Origin: Bacteroidaceae bacterium
Lineage (GTDB): Bacteria; Bacteroidota; Bacteroidia; Bacteroidales; Bacteroidaceae
DNA: 64,000 bases
Assembly (NCBI GenBank): GCA_017522785.1
Contig: JAFWYF010000012.1
Location: 62,001-126,000, forward strand
Reading direction: 5' to 3'
Below the pieces are notes generated by a model. The model was not told the DNA's origin and did no database searches. It saw only the letters and a program-made list of their open reading frames with translations. A program made the translations under genes and the position numbers. Positions 33,503-43,573 of this stretch are shown here, in pieces. Numbering within the stretch: the stretch's first letter is position 1; each line of letters opens with the position of its first letter.

Positions 33503-36500
33503 TTACTTCTGAATTTTGAATGAACGCAATACTTTGCCCTCTTTCATGACAGTTACTACGTAAATGCCTTCGCTAGCGTCAGCAAGTGAAATTGTACGTA
33601 ATTCGCCGGCACGAGCCTCAAATATATCCGAAGCAACACGTTTACCATCAGCCGAGAATACTACAACATCATATATGCCATCTGCAGCGAATAGAACATC
33701 TGCTGTGCCTTTGAATACATTAGGATAAATCATATATCCGTTTTCGGCATTAACATCATCAATGTCTGTTACTACAATGTAATCGGTAATGGTTTTGCTT
33801 GTTGAACCCCATGAGTTGTTTGCAGTGAGTGTTACAGAATATTTACCATTCTCTACTAATTTATATGTTGCATTAGCAGTCTCATCGGTAGAACTATTCA
33901 GTACGGCACCATCGAGCATCCAGCGCGAAGACTCATAATTAACATTTAAACTACCTTCCAGCATAGGAACACCAAGTGCAGTTGTCAATTGGTTCTGTGG
34001 ATAATCTCTATTTGTACCATTATCATCTTTTCCTATTGTCATATATGCACCTGCAACCGCTTCAACATTCTTACCGCTGTTGGGGAAATAGATATAACCA
34101 TTTTCGTCGGTTTTTGTGTTTTCAAATGTGAAATATCCTTCGAGGTTATCGGGAGCAGTCTTGTAGCCTCTCATAGACTGAAGAACTTCCTCGGGTGATA
34201 GAGTCTTGCTCCAAATTTGCACCTCATCTACCCAACCGGTGAAACTTGCAAGGTTGGTCATAGAGCCACCCACGTAGAATTTAGCAGCATTACCCCATGC
34301 GTAATTAGGATCTCGTCCACGTGATTGACAGTTTATAACCTCTTTACCATTTAGATACATTTTGAGATCTCTTCCGTTCTTTGTAATACAAACGTGGTAC
34401 CACACACCGGGTTGTACTGCATATCCTTCGGTCAAACCGTCTACATCATTGTTGTGCTCATAGTTCGGTGTTCCGGCAGGCGCTCCATCGAAGCAAACTG
34501 AAAGTTCGTTCTCTGCATTGTCGCGTCCGATATTGTTATTTTTTGCATAACCGGCAGGACGTATTGCTGTCCACATTTCACCCCATACATTGGTTGTCCA
34601 GTGGTAATCTCCAACAATTTTTGTGTGGTTGCGGTCAACCTTTGTCATAAGCAATGTACCTAACGATGCATGCTCAAACTTCTCAACCTTAAACCAAAGA
34701 GCAAAAGATGTGTTATAATGTACGTTCATAATATCTGCATCTACAGTAAGCTGGTAAGGCTCACTCATGTAAAGTGATTGCGACACTGTACAAGGTGCAT
34801 CTAGGTATTCTGTACCCTTGTTGATGTCTGCTGTGAAATTAACCTCCCTATTATCGGGTGAAATGTTCTGAATGTCCGATACAAGGCTGTTAATCTGTGG
34901 CAAACGACCGGTCTCTTCGGGGCTCACAAGAATGAGTGAACGGTTCATAAGTTCCTTTCCATCAGTAGTAACCTTTACATCGTAACTACCTGTTTCGGGT
35001 AGCGATATTGTTAAAGTAAGCACATCCTTACCACTTGCTTCAAGTTTACCACTGAATGCATTGTATATCTCAATGTCAGAAACAGTGTGGTTGGGGTCTT
35101 CGAAACCAATTGTAAACTCCTCATTGGGCTTAATGATTTCTTTGTCTACAGTAAGAGTCTCAATCAATGTGAGTTTTTGTACAATCTCGTCGCTCCAAAC
35201 AATGTCGCTCTTTGCACGACCATCCTTGCCTACTGCACGTACACCAATTTGAACAGCGTCTATTCCAATTATCATTGGAGCATCAACTGCGTAAGCCGCC
35301 CAAGATGTAGTGGTTGTTACAAGAGTCTCTTGTTCACCTTGTTTAACCCAAATTTCGTAGTACCAAGTGCCAACCTCTTCGTTGTAAACAGGACAATCCT
35401 TGTATTCTGCCTTACGTGATGCAGGCTCGGGCATGTTCCAAACAATCTTAATGTCGGCACGGTTATAGAAACGTTTCAAAACCTCGGCGTGGGTAATAAC
35501 AGGTGTTGCAGGTTTTTCGTTGAACGAAGCAGGAACAAAGGCAAATTCACCAAGTAACGCTTCGTAATTTGCATTAGTGTTTCTAACAGAAAGACCAATA
35601 CAGCCAATAACATCGCCGGCTTGTAATCCAGCTTCAGATGCCTTAATAACAACACTATTCCACTCTCCTGCTTTAGCCTCTTGAGGAAGAGCAACGTAAA
35701 CAAAATTATTCTCGGCACCCTCTTTAGATACCATCAATTGTAAATTAGATGTTGCAACATTTGGCTTGTAAACAAGACGGAATTCATCATCACCATTCTC
35801 AACATCCCATTTTGTAGCGAACAAACGAACGTCGGAACGTTCTGTTGCACCATGTACCTTTAAACATGAACCGGCAAACCAAGCATCGTCAAATGTAAAG
35901 TCTAGTTCAATAGCCTGTGAAGGAACACTCTTCCCATCGCCGTTGTCAATCCACCAACGCCATGTGGGTAACATATCCTGCATACCAATGTTATACCATT
36001 TGTGGTTCCATGTAGTAACACCTTCGTTATTCATGAAACGGCCATTACCAAGGTTAAAGCGGGTTACAAAAGGTAATTCATACAGAGTAGATTGCTCGCG
36101 TACAGCCTTTGCATATCCATGCCATGTGGCAAGGTCGCTGAAACTAGCAGAAGTGTTATCATCTTTAATTTTCGGTAAATCGAGTACATTGCGGTTGCCA
36201 CCCGAGAAAAGAAGTTCTTGCTTCTTGACATATTCGTTCTGTACCGCATAGTCGCTCTGACCACCCTCTGTGGAACTTATGTAGAGCTGGCTGCGGTCAT
36301 GTGCTCCCCAAACAACAATGCTGACAGGTTGACGCATCAGAGCATTCCATCCTGCATTACCGTTTTGACCATAGCCACGTGCCTGTTGGTCGAACCCGGC
36401 ATATACATCAAATGATGAACGGCCCAAACTCTTTGCTGCATTTGCACTCATCTCTAGGCCCCATTCACTCCAATTGTAGTTAAGGAAGAACATGTCTGTT

Positions 36501-37327
36501 ACAGGTTGATCCATTGTTGGATGATGGAACCAATGGTCGTTATTTCCTACAGTTAGTGAGCAATTATTGTCCGATAAAGCACCGGTGTTTGATACAAATG
36601 CATACCAATCGACATGGAAAGGATGGTTCAACTCCTTTGCAATCTTATGACATTCTGCAAGAAAATCAATCATAGGTTCATACACTTCTGTTGACCAATA
36701 ACCTTCGGGGTTGAATGTTAAACCATCTATACCGTAGTATTTAAGAAACTGAATCAATTTGCGTGCATAAATAAAATTACCATCAAAATCCTGCTCTACA
36801 AGGTCATAAAGAACTTTTCCGGCCGGTGATTCTGCTGTAACAGCTCTACCCCAATCAATAAAATAGGTACATCCTGTTGCAACACCGTTTTTGTGAGCTA
36901 CGTCGTTGAATACACCGGGTACACGCCACCAACTGTTCGACCAATTGGAGTGATACTTAATGTACTGCCACATACTAAAGTTGTCGCCATCGAAATTGTA
37001 GCGTGGCAAAGGACCCCATTTCTTTGTCATCTCACCGGTTGGAACGCACCAACCAAGGTTTTTTGCATTTGTGTCATTTAGGTCGGGGTTAGCTTGTGCT
37101 CCCGGCACAAAACGATTTTTAATGGGTACACGTGAGATAAAGAAATTCTCATCGACATAGTTGTTGCCAACTCCCCATGCTCTGCCCGGTTCCCATTCGT
37201 CTAATGCTTCTACGATGTTGTTGGGAATTGCATACTGCACATACATCTCGTGTGTTGGTACGCTTTGTGCAAAGGCACCCACGCACAGCGATAATGCTGC
37301 TACCGAAAGTAAATGTTTAATTTTCAT
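33503..37327 (-). CDS. Secreted GH85 endo-beta-N-acetylglucosaminidase
   Basis: Cuts the chitobiose core of N-linked glycans, freeing the glycan from glycoprotein. 1274 aa. Signal peptide 1-20 (A-F-A|Q). GH85 domain at about 28-400, with the catalytic pair N206 and E208 in T-F-N-P-E-G-Y (Asn-x-Glu, substrate-assisted mechanism). Then a galactose-binding-like module (about 475-620), an Fn3-like domain (about 625-720), a LamG/concanavalin-like domain (about 880-1085), a PKD-like domain (about 1110-1190) and a C-terminal sorting domain ending G-K-V-L-R-S-F-K-I-Q-K. The tail suggests export and surface attachment. No susC/susD pair is adjacent, so it stands outside a polysaccharide utilisation locus in this window. 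Confidence 0.93.
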   Translation of the reverse strand: MKIKHLLSVAALSLCVGAFAQSVPTHEMYVQYAIPNNIVEALDEWEPGRAWGVGNNYVDENFFISRVPIKNRFVPGAQANPDLNDTNAKNLGWCVPTGEMTKKWGPLPRYNFDGDNFSMWQYIKYHSNWSNSWWRVPGVFNDVAHKNGVATGCTYFIDWGRAVTAESPAGKVLYDLVEQDFDGNFIYARKLIQFLKYYGIDGLTFNPEGYWSTEVYEPMIDFLAECHKIAKELNHPFHVDWYAFVSNTGALSDNNCSLTVGNNDHWFHHPTMDQPVTDMFFLNYNWSEWGLEMSANAAKSLGRSSFDVYAGFDQQARGYGQNGNAGWNALMRQPVSIVVWGAHDRSQLYISSTEGGQSDYAVQNEYVKKQELLFSGGNRNVLDLPKIKDDNTSASFSDLATWHGYAKAVREQSTLYELPFVTRFNLGNGRFMNNEGVTTWNHKWYNIGMQDMLPTWRWWIDNGDGKSVPSQAIELDFTFDDAWFAGSCLKVHGATERSDVRLFATKWDVENGDDEFRLVYKPNVATSNLQLMVSKEGAENNFVYVALPQEAKAGEWNSVVIKASEAGLQAGDVIGCIGLSVRNTNANYEALLGEFAFVPASFNEKPATPVITHAEVLKRFYNRADIKIVWNMPEPASRKAEYKDCPVYNEEVGTWYYEIWVKQGEQETLVTTTTSWAAYAVDAPMIIGIDAVQIGVRAVGKDGRAKSDIVWSDEIVQKLTLIETLTVDKEIIKPNEEFTIGFEDPNHTVSDIEIYNAFSGKLEASGKDVLTLTISLPETGSYDVKVTTDGKELMNRSLILVSPEETGRLPQINSLVSDIQNISPDNREVNFTADINKGTEYLDAPCTVSQSLYMSEPYQLTVDADIMNVHYNTSFALWFKVEKFEHASLGTLLMTKVDRNHTKIVGDYHWTTNVWGEMWTAIRPAGYAKNNNIGRDNAENELSVCFDGAPAGTPNYEHNNDVDGLTEGYAVQPGVWYHVCITKNGRDLKMYLNGKEVINCQSRGRDPNYAWGNAAKFYVGGSMTNLASFTGWVDEVQIWSKTLSPEEVLQSMRGYKTAPDNLEGYFTFENTKTDENGYIYFPNSGKNVEAVAGAYMTIGKDDNGTNRDYPQNQLTTALGVPMLEGSLNVNYESSRWMLDGAVLNSSTDETANATYKLVENGKYSVTLTANNSWGSTSKTITDYIVVTDIDDVNAENGYMIYPNVFKGTADVLFAADGIYDVVVFSADGKRVASDIFEARAGELRTISLADASEGIYVVTVMKEGKVLRSFKIQK

Positions 37328-37456
37328 AAATCACTTTTTTAAGTTATTTTTAATAGTATGAAATATTTCCATATAATATCAGGCAAATATGTGAAATTTA
37401 ATTTTTATATACAATAATTACATCTAGTTTTTACCAACAGTAGTGTAATTAAATGC

Positions 37457-37492
37457 AAAAATAGGTACAAACGTCTGTTTGTACCTATTTTT
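37457..37492 (-). terminator. Terminator after the S41 protease gene
   Basis: 16-bp stem (37457-37472 with 37477-37492), 4-nt loop, U-rich on the minus strand, 25 nt past the stop. Confidence 0.85.
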
Positions 37493-37516
37493 ATGCTTTT
37501 CGTTGGGTTAAATTGG

Positions 37517-39136
37517 CTATTTAACCACTAACTGAGTTGTTGCTTTGGGGAACGATTCTCCCTTTTCCAATATTTCTACAGCCTTTATCACTGTTGGGTC
37601 GAATGTGTTTATATATCTTACATGCTCCAACATTCCAAGTATGTTGTAAATAATGTTTGCATGTATGGAATTTTCCAATCTCTTACGCGACTTTTCTATT
37701 TGCCAATAACGTGGTTTCAATCCTTTGCCCGATGCATAACTTACAAAGTCGGATACAAGGTTTTGTTGCTCTAGGAATGCTAGTAACTCCTCGTACTTAT
37801 CAAATGTCTTGAGTTCGTTGCGATGTTTGTCGCTATAGGCGAATGTGTACTGCTGAATAAGCCTGTTTGAAACAGCCTGAGTAAAATATGATGTTATATC
37901 CGTTGTGTCGCTCGAAACAAATATATCGGGCATTATTCCTCCACCACCATATACGGTGCGTCCTAACTTTGTTTTGTATACAAGAGAGTCGTTTTGGTGT
38001 ATGCTGTCTTGCGAAAAGAATTCGCCACGTTCGTAGCGTTTTACAATGTCCATTTCGTACTCTTCGTTGTCTCCTTTCAAATATGGTTTTTGAATACAAC
38101 GTCCCGATGGGGTGTAGTATCGGGCAATAGTTAGTCTCACAGCCGAACCATCTCTAAAGTCAAAAGGTTGTTGAACAAGTCCCTTGCCAAATGTTCTGCG
38201 TCCAATGATTATTCCTCGGTCGTTATCCTGCACTGTTCCGGCAAGAATTTCACTTGCCGATGCCGACGTTTCGTCAGTCAGAATGACAAGTGGCGTGTTT
38301 TGGAAATTACCATATCCATTTGCATACTCTGTGCTACGTGGCTGGTGTATTCCTTCGGTGTATACAATTGTCTCGCCTTTCTTAAGAAACTCATTAGCTA
38401 TTTGAAGTGCAACACCCAGATAACCGCCTCCATTGCCTCTGACATCAACTATAATTCCTTGACATCGTTGCATTTGCATGCGTGCCAATGCTATTATAAA
38501 TTCTGCAAAGGTGTTTTCGGCAAAACGGGCAACCTGTATATATCCCCATTTGTTATCTATCATATATGCCGCTTCTACACTTTCAACAGGAATGTCGCCA
38601 CGTACAATATTAAATTGTAGCAATTCGCTGTTGCCATATCGTTTTACACCCAACTTTACATTGCTGCCTTTGGGTCCTTTAAGTTTCTTTTGTGCCGCTT
38701 CGTTTGTACACGAATCGCCAACAAATAGTGTGTCATTTACGGTTATTATGCGGTCGCCTGCAAGAAGTCCAACCTGCTCCGATGGCCCTCCGCGAATGAC
38801 GTCTGTAACGTGCAGAGTATCCTCCTGAATAATAAAACGTATACCAATTCCGCTAAATGAACTTTTAAGGTCGGCATTAGTTGCCTCTAGATCTTTTGCG
38901 GGAATATATGTGCTGTGTGGGTCGAGTTCCTTTAGTATAAGAGGCATGGATTGCTCTATAATCTGCTCCATGCTAAGTGAATCGACATAACAAGCGTGAA
39001 CTAACTCCATAAGTTCGTCCACTTTGTTGTTTGTCTGTGAGTAATTTTTGTAATATTGTTTTTGTGAAATATTTATTCCAATGATTACTCCAAATATTAT
39101 ACATAGAACCAAAAGGGTTGGTAGGTATTTCTTCAT
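37517..39136 (-). CDS. S41 C-terminal-processing protease (CtpA/Prc type)
   Basis: Periplasmic serine protease that degrades or trims proteins from the C-terminus. 539 aa with an N-terminal membrane anchor or signal (5-23), a PDZ domain (about 90-180, R-G-G-P-S-E-Q-V-G-L-L-A-G-D-R-I) and the S41 catalytic domain. The catalytic dyad is S293 in S-A-S-A-S-E and K318 in T-F-G-K-G, 25 residues apart as in E. coli Prc. The C-terminal 140 residues are extra and of unknown role. Last gene of the run M3 peptidase, lipoprotein, dCMP deaminase, S41 protease, which is common in Bacteroidales. Confidence 0.95.
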   Translation of the reverse strand: MKKYLPTLLVLCIIFGVIIGINISQKQYYKNYSQTNNKVDELMELVHACYVDSLSMEQIIEQSMPLILKELDPHSTYIPAKDLEATNADLKSSFSGIGIRFIIQEDTLHVTDVIRGGPSEQVGLLAGDRIITVNDTLFVGDSCTNEAAQKKLKGPKGSNVKLGVKRYGNSELLQFNIVRGDIPVESVEAAYMIDNKWGYIQVARFAENTFAEFIIALARMQMQRCQGIIVDVRGNGGGYLGVALQIANEFLKKGETIVYTEGIHQPRSTEYANGYGNFQNTPLVILTDETSASASEILAGTVQDNDRGIIIGRRTFGKGLVQQPFDFRDGSAVRLTIARYYTPSGRCIQKPYLKGDNEEYEMDIVKRYERGEFFSQDSIHQNDSLVYKTKLGRTVYGGGGIMPDIFVSSDTTDITSYFTQAVSNRLIQQYTFAYSDKHRNELKTFDKYEELLAFLEQQNLVSDFVSYASGKGLKPRYWQIEKSRKRLENSIHANIIYNILGMLEHVRYINTFDPTVIKAVEILEKGESFPKATTQLVVK

Positions 39137-39194
39137 CTTTCTAAAAATTCAAACTGTTTTTTTAATATTCCAGTATGTACTACTTGCGTGTCAA

Positions 39195-39623
39195 CTATTT
39201 TTCTCCTTCGTTCAAAAAAACAGTTTCAATGCCTGCACGTTTCAGCAAGTCTATTCCGTCGGTCAAACGATATTGCTCTGAATATACAACCCTTTTTATA
39301 CCTGCCTGAACAATAAGTTTGGCACATTCAATGCATGGCGATGCTGTTACATAGAGCGTCGCCCCGTCGCTGTTGTTGCCCGAACGTGCAATCTTTGTTA
39401 TTGCATTGGCCTCGGCATGTAGCACATAGGGTTTGGTTAAACCATCTTCGTTCTCACAAATGTTTTCAAACCCCGATGGTGTTCCGTTGAAACCATCCGA
39501 TATAATCATTTTGTCCTTTACTATGAGTGCACCAACTTTGCGTCTTTGACAATATGAATTCTCTGCCCAAATCTTTGCCATGCGAATATAGCGCATGTCT
39601 AAATCGTGTTGTTTCTTTTCCAT
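39195..39623 (-). CDS. dCMP deaminase (ComEB family)
   Basis: Converts dCMP to dUMP for thymidylate synthesis. 142 aa with the zinc site H69-A-E71 (catalytic Glu) and P-C97-I-E-C100, and a substrate loop G-F-N-G-T-P-S-G near 44. It starts 2 nt after the lipoprotein gene, so the two are translated together. ComEB is named for a competence operon in Bacillus, but there is no other competence gene here. Confidence 0.95.
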   Translation of the reverse strand: MEKKQHDLDMRYIRMAKIWAENSYCQRRKVGALIVKDKMIISDGFNGTPSGFENICENEDGLTKPYVLHAEANAITKIARSGNNSDGATLYVTASPCIECAKLIVQAGIKRVVYSEQYRLTDGIDLLKRAGIETVFLNEGEK

Positions 39624-39625
39624 AA

Positions 39626-40039
39626 TTATCTGTTATGAAATTGCATGTAAACATTATTCTGCTGTTTTATTTGCAGATAATTTATATCTCCATTGTAAGA
39701 TTCCGATTTCTCGAATATATTTTTCATTTTCTTTGCTATGCTATCGTTGGATATGTCGCCATTGCTCACACTCACTTGTGTACATCGGAACAGTCGGTTG
39801 CTCCCGTCTGCTTGCCATTTTCCCGATATTGTTGCTCCTTTTGGGGTAGTGGCAGTAAATGCTCCATCGAAGAACTGCAGGCTATAAATCCCCTTTGGGT
39901 CAATATTCTTATTACCTTCCCTTATCAATGACAGTTTCCATGTACGGTTCATGAAAATATCCACAATATCATCGCTTTGTGAGCATGTGCAAAGCAATAT
40001 CGATGCGAGCAATATAATCGGTAAATATATTTTTTTCAT
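39626..40039 (-). CDS. Small lipoprotein (DUF4847-like)
   Basis: 137 aa with a signal ending in a lipobox L-C-T-C (Cys19). The mature part has an N-R-T-W-K-L motif near 31 and a lipocalin-like pattern of strands (G-I-Y-S-L-Q-F, F-T-A-T-T-P-K-G, I-S-G-K-W), as in META/lipocalin-like Bacteroidetes lipoproteins. It resembles the DUF4847 family, which is known next to dCMP deaminase genes; the name is from memory. Function unknown. Confidence 0.65.
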   Translation of the reverse strand: MKKIYLPIILLASILLCTCSQSDDIVDIFMNRTWKLSLIREGNKNIDPKGIYSLQFFDGAFTATTPKGATISGKWQADGSNRLFRCTQVSVSNGDISNDSIAKKMKNIFEKSESYNGDINYLQIKQQNNVYMQFHNR

Positions 40040-40093
40040 TTCTTTCTTGAATCGATGTAAAGATAGTCTCTGTAAACTACATATAAAATATAA

Positions 40094-42163
40094 TTACTCT
40101 TTTTTTATGCCGTCTCTTTCGAGTAGAGGCTCAATTTGTGGCTTGTGCCCTCTGAATCGGATATACAACTCCATGGGTGCTTCTGTATCTCCGCGCGACA
40201 AAATATTATCACGGAACGATTGAGCAACCTTCATATTCATTATTCCTTGCTCTTTGAATAAAGAGAAAGCATCGGCATCGAGCATCTCTGCCCACTTGTA
40301 ACTATAATATCCGGCAGCATATCCTCCCGACATAATATGGCTGAATTGTGGAGTAATTCCGCATTGCTCAGGTTGATGCATAAGCGACAGTGATGCTTTT
40401 GTCTTATGTTCATACTCTATTACATCTCCTTCGAATGCTACAATTCTGTTGTGCCATGCTTGGTCTATAAGTCCAAGAGATACTTGTCTTATGCATTGAT
40501 ATGCCGATAGAAAATTGCGCGATGCGTGTATCTTTTTCAATAGCTCCTCGGGAATGCTCTCTCCGGTTTTGTAATGAAAGGCAAATGCTTTCAAAAATTC
40601 CTCTTCGCCGGTGAAATTCTCCATAATCTGCGACGGCATCTCGACAAAATCCCATAGTACGTTGGGGCTGCATTGGCTTGCATACGTAACACTCGAAAAT
40701 ATTCCATGCAAGCAGTGGCCGAACTCATGCATCAAAGTATTTACTTCGTCAAAGTTCAGCAGAGTGGGTTGCCCGGGTAATGGCTTTCTGTAGTTGGTCG
40801 ATAGGGTTATATGTGGCCTGTAATCAACTCCATTTTTATCTCTGTATTGTGCTTTTAACGAGTCCATCCATGCCCCGCCATGCTTTCCTTGTCGAGTGTA
40901 AAAATCGCAGTATAGCAGTGCCAGATATTTCCCGTCAAAATCCAATACCTCCCACACTTTTACATCGGGATGAAAAGTTGGTATGTCATCGCGTAACTTA
41001 AACGTAATGCCATAGAGACGTGTAGCTAGGTAGAATGCTCCATATATTGCTTGGTCTAAGTCGAAATATGGGCGCACCATTTCGTCGCTCAAATTAAATT
41101 TTTTCTCTTTTAGCTTCTCGGAGTAATAGGCGAAGTCCCATGCTTCGAAAATAAAATCTTCTCCTTCGAGCTCTTTTGCTGTAGCAATGACCTCGTCTAC
41201 ATCCTGTCGTGCGGCAGGTAGGTAGGCCCATGTTAGTTTACCCAACATAGAGAATACGGCATCACTGCTCTGTGCCATGCGCTCTGCCAACACATAGTCG
41301 CTGTATGTGTTATATCCTAATAGACGAGCATATTTTAAACGGGTGTTTACAATTTCCTTTACAATATCTCTGTTGTCAAATTTGTTGCCCTTTGCTCCAA
41401 TAGTGTTATATGCCATGTACATCTCTTTGCGTAACTCACGATTCTTGCAAAATGTCATGAATGGCATGTAACTCGGTCTGTGCAGAGTAAATACCCAACC
41501 CTCTTTCTTTTGTTCTTTTGCAGTGTTTGCCGCTGTTTCTATGAGATCTGTGGGTAGCCCAGCCAACTGTTCATTGTCGGTTATGTGAAGAGTGAAATCG
41601 TCGGTGTCCTTAACAAGATTTTCTTGAAACTTTAAGGATAGGGTAGTGAGTTGTTTGCTCAAACGACGGTACTCCTCGCGTTCTTCTCCTTGCAGGTTTG
41701 CTCCAGAACGAACAAAATATGTGTATGTTTCTTGTAGTAGCCTTTTCTGCTCCTTGTTCAAATGTGAATTCTCCTGTTCATATACAGCTTTTATCTTTGC
41801 AAAAAGAGGTTCGTTCAATGTTATGTTGTTACGATGCTCTGTGTACAACTCCTGAATTTCCTCTTCAATCTTAAGGATTTCGTCGTAACTACGTGCATTA
41901 ATAAGTGCACCGAATGCATATAATACATTGCTTAACATTTCACCGGCACGTTCAAAAACCTCTATGGTATTTTCGAATGTGGGCGATTGTTCGTTGTTGC
42001 AAATCTTCTCAATCTCCTCTGTCTCGCGTTTGATACCTTCTTTTAATGCCGGAATAAAGTGCGATAAATCTATACGGTCGTATGGCACTGCGTCGAATGG
42101 TGTCTCATAAGCAGTGCATAGCGGGTTCTTTTCTGTTGATTTCTTATATGTTATATTGTCCAT
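40094..42163 (-). CDS. M3 family metallopeptidase (peptidyl-dipeptidase/oligopeptidase A type)
   Basis: Cytoplasmic thimet-oligopeptidase-like enzyme that breaks down short peptides. 689 aa, usual for Dcp/OpdA. The zinc motif is L-M-H-E-F-G-H-C-L-H-G near residue 477, followed by the third ligand Glu about 27 residues later (F-V-E-M-P-S). The late G-G-Y-A-A-G-Y-Y-S-Y-K-W substrate motif is also present. No signal peptide. A -7 box TACCTTTG at 42222-42229 (minus strand) precedes it. It heads a likely operon reaching to the S41 protease. Confidence 0.94.
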   Translation of the reverse strand: MDNITYKKSTEKNPLCTAYETPFDAVPYDRIDLSHFIPALKEGIKRETEEIEKICNNEQSPTFENTIEVFERAGEMLSNVLYAFGALINARSYDEILKIEEEIQELYTEHRNNITLNEPLFAKIKAVYEQENSHLNKEQKRLLQETYTYFVRSGANLQGEEREEYRRLSKQLTTLSLKFQENLVKDTDDFTLHITDNEQLAGLPTDLIETAANTAKEQKKEGWVFTLHRPSYMPFMTFCKNRELRKEMYMAYNTIGAKGNKFDNRDIVKEIVNTRLKYARLLGYNTYSDYVLAERMAQSSDAVFSMLGKLTWAYLPAARQDVDEVIATAKELEGEDFIFEAWDFAYYSEKLKEKKFNLSDEMVRPYFDLDQAIYGAFYLATRLYGITFKLRDDIPTFHPDVKVWEVLDFDGKYLALLYCDFYTRQGKHGGAWMDSLKAQYRDKNGVDYRPHITLSTNYRKPLPGQPTLLNFDEVNTLMHEFGHCLHGIFSSVTYASQCSPNVLWDFVEMPSQIMENFTGEEEFLKAFAFHYKTGESIPEELLKKIHASRNFLSAYQCIRQVSLGLIDQAWHNRIVAFEGDVIEYEHKTKASLSLMHQPEQCGITPQFSHIMSGGYAAGYYSYKWAEMLDADAFSLFKEQGIMNMKVAQSFRDNILSRGDTEAPMELYIRFRGHKPQIEPLLERDGIKKE

Positions 42164-42345
42164 TGTTTTCGCTATTTGTTTATGCTCTTTAAATAATTGA
42201 TTTTATTGAAAGAAACCTTTGCAAAGGTAAACAAATGTCCTCTCTTTTCCTCTTTTATTTTTAAAATAATTGTGAAAAGAGCATGCATTATTAACACAAT
42301 CAAATAATATTATTTTCTCAGGTGTAACATTACTCAGAAAAGGGT

Positions 42346-42391
42346 ATTAACAAATAGGGCTCTCAAAATTTTGAGAGCCCTATTTGTTAAT
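42346..42391 (-). terminator. nagA terminator (46-bp perfect palindrome)
   Basis: Arms of 23 nt (42346-42368 and 42369-42391) are exactly complementary with no spacer. It starts 19 nt after the nagA stop. Likely a terminator on the minus strand; it may also protect the mRNA 3' end. Confidence 0.85.
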
Positions 42392-42409
42392 TATGCTTAT
42401 CGCGCTAAA

Positions 42410-43573
42410 TTAAATGTTGAATGTTCCTTCAACAACCTTACCCATGGCCCATACTCCACGTATGTTCAAGTTGTCGTCGAGTATCATTAGGTCGGCGTCT
42501 TTGTCTTTCTGCAAGGAACCTTTTCTGTCGTAAACGTTCATAATCTTTGCAGGTGTCTCCGATGCCATGCGCACTGCATCTTCCAAAGGAATTTCGGCTT
42601 TCTGTACTAGTGTGCGAATTAAACGGTCCATTGTGGCAACGCTTCCTGCAAGTGCCGAACGGTCGGCTAATTTACAAACACCATCTTCAATTATTACGCG
42701 TGGGTCGAATGCAACGTTGCTGTCGCTTGCTGCACAAGCCAATGCGTCTGTAATAACACATGCACGCTCAACACCTTTTATTTTGTGTACAAGACGTAGA
42801 ATGGTTGGAGGTACATGAATACCATCGGCAACAACCTCAACGGTCATATCGTCGTGCAAATAGATACTCTCAACAGTACCCTCGTATTTGTATTCGCGAC
42901 GCTTGTGGAAACCCGGCATAGCGTTGTAGAAGTGTGTTGCGTGTGTGTAGCCATTTGCATGTGCTGTGTGAATGTCGTCATACTCAGCCTGTGTGTGTGC
43001 TACAGATGCAAGAATGCCTTTTGAGGTGATATATTTACCAAACTGCATTGCTCCGGGCAACTCGGGGGCGGCATCCCAACGTTTAATACAGTGCCACTTC
43101 TCAACAAGAGGAATGTATTCTGCAGGGTCGGGGTCTTTAATATTTTCAGGAATTTGTCCACCGGCCATCTTCATGTTCAAATAGTGTCCCTCTAAGTGAA
43201 GACCCAGAATAGGACTGTTGGGCTCATTCATCAATTTTGTACAAACCTCTGCCGCTGCCTCAATCATGGGAACAGTAGATGAAGACAATGTAGGGAAGAT
43301 ACTTGTTGTACCATGTTTCATGTGTGCGGCAACTGCAACGCGGAATGCCTCTTCTTCGCCCTCCATGAAGTCGCGTCCTCCACCACCATGAACGTGTATT
43401 TCAACACCACCGGGAACAACATACATGCCTTTGGCATCTACTAGTTCAGCGCCTATCACAGCTAGGTCGCAGTTGGTTACTTCAAGAATTTTGTTGTCTC
43501 TGATGATTACAGAACCATCCTTTAACCAACCTTGTGGTGTAAGGATTTTCGCATTTATAATTTGTGTAAGCAT
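42410..43573 (-). CDS. nagA: N-acetylglucosamine-6-phosphate deacetylase
   Basis: Amidohydrolase that converts GlcNAc-6-P to GlcN-6-P, feeding host-glycan, chitin or recycled cell-wall sugar into glycolysis or envelope synthesis. 387 aa. Metal motif E-I-H60-V-H62-G-G near the start, E in L-H-L-E-G-H near 130, H-x-x-x-H region A-H-T-Q near 196 and C-V-I-T-D-A near 275 with the catalytic Asp. A -7-like box TAAATTTG (43669-43676, minus strand) would give a leader of about 90 nt that contains a small hairpin (43620-43639). No nagB lies beside it. Confidence 0.96.
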   Translation of the reverse strand: MLTQIINAKILTPQGWLKDGSVIIRDNKILEVTNCDLAVIGAELVDAKGMYVVPGGVEIHVHGGGGRDFMEGEEEAFRVAVAAHMKHGTTSIFPTLSSSTVPMIEAAAEVCTKLMNEPNSPILGLHLEGHYLNMKMAGGQIPENIKDPDPAEYIPLVEKWHCIKRWDAAPELPGAMQFGKYITSKGILASVAHTQAEYDDIHTAHANGYTHATHFYNAMPGFHKRREYKYEGTVESIYLHDDMTVEVVADGIHVPPTILRLVHKIKGVERACVITDALACAASDSNVAFDPRVIIEDGVCKLADRSALAGSVATMDRLIRTLVQKAEIPLEDAVRMASETPAKIMNVYDRKGSLQKDKDADLMILDDNLNIRGVWAMGKVVEGTFNI

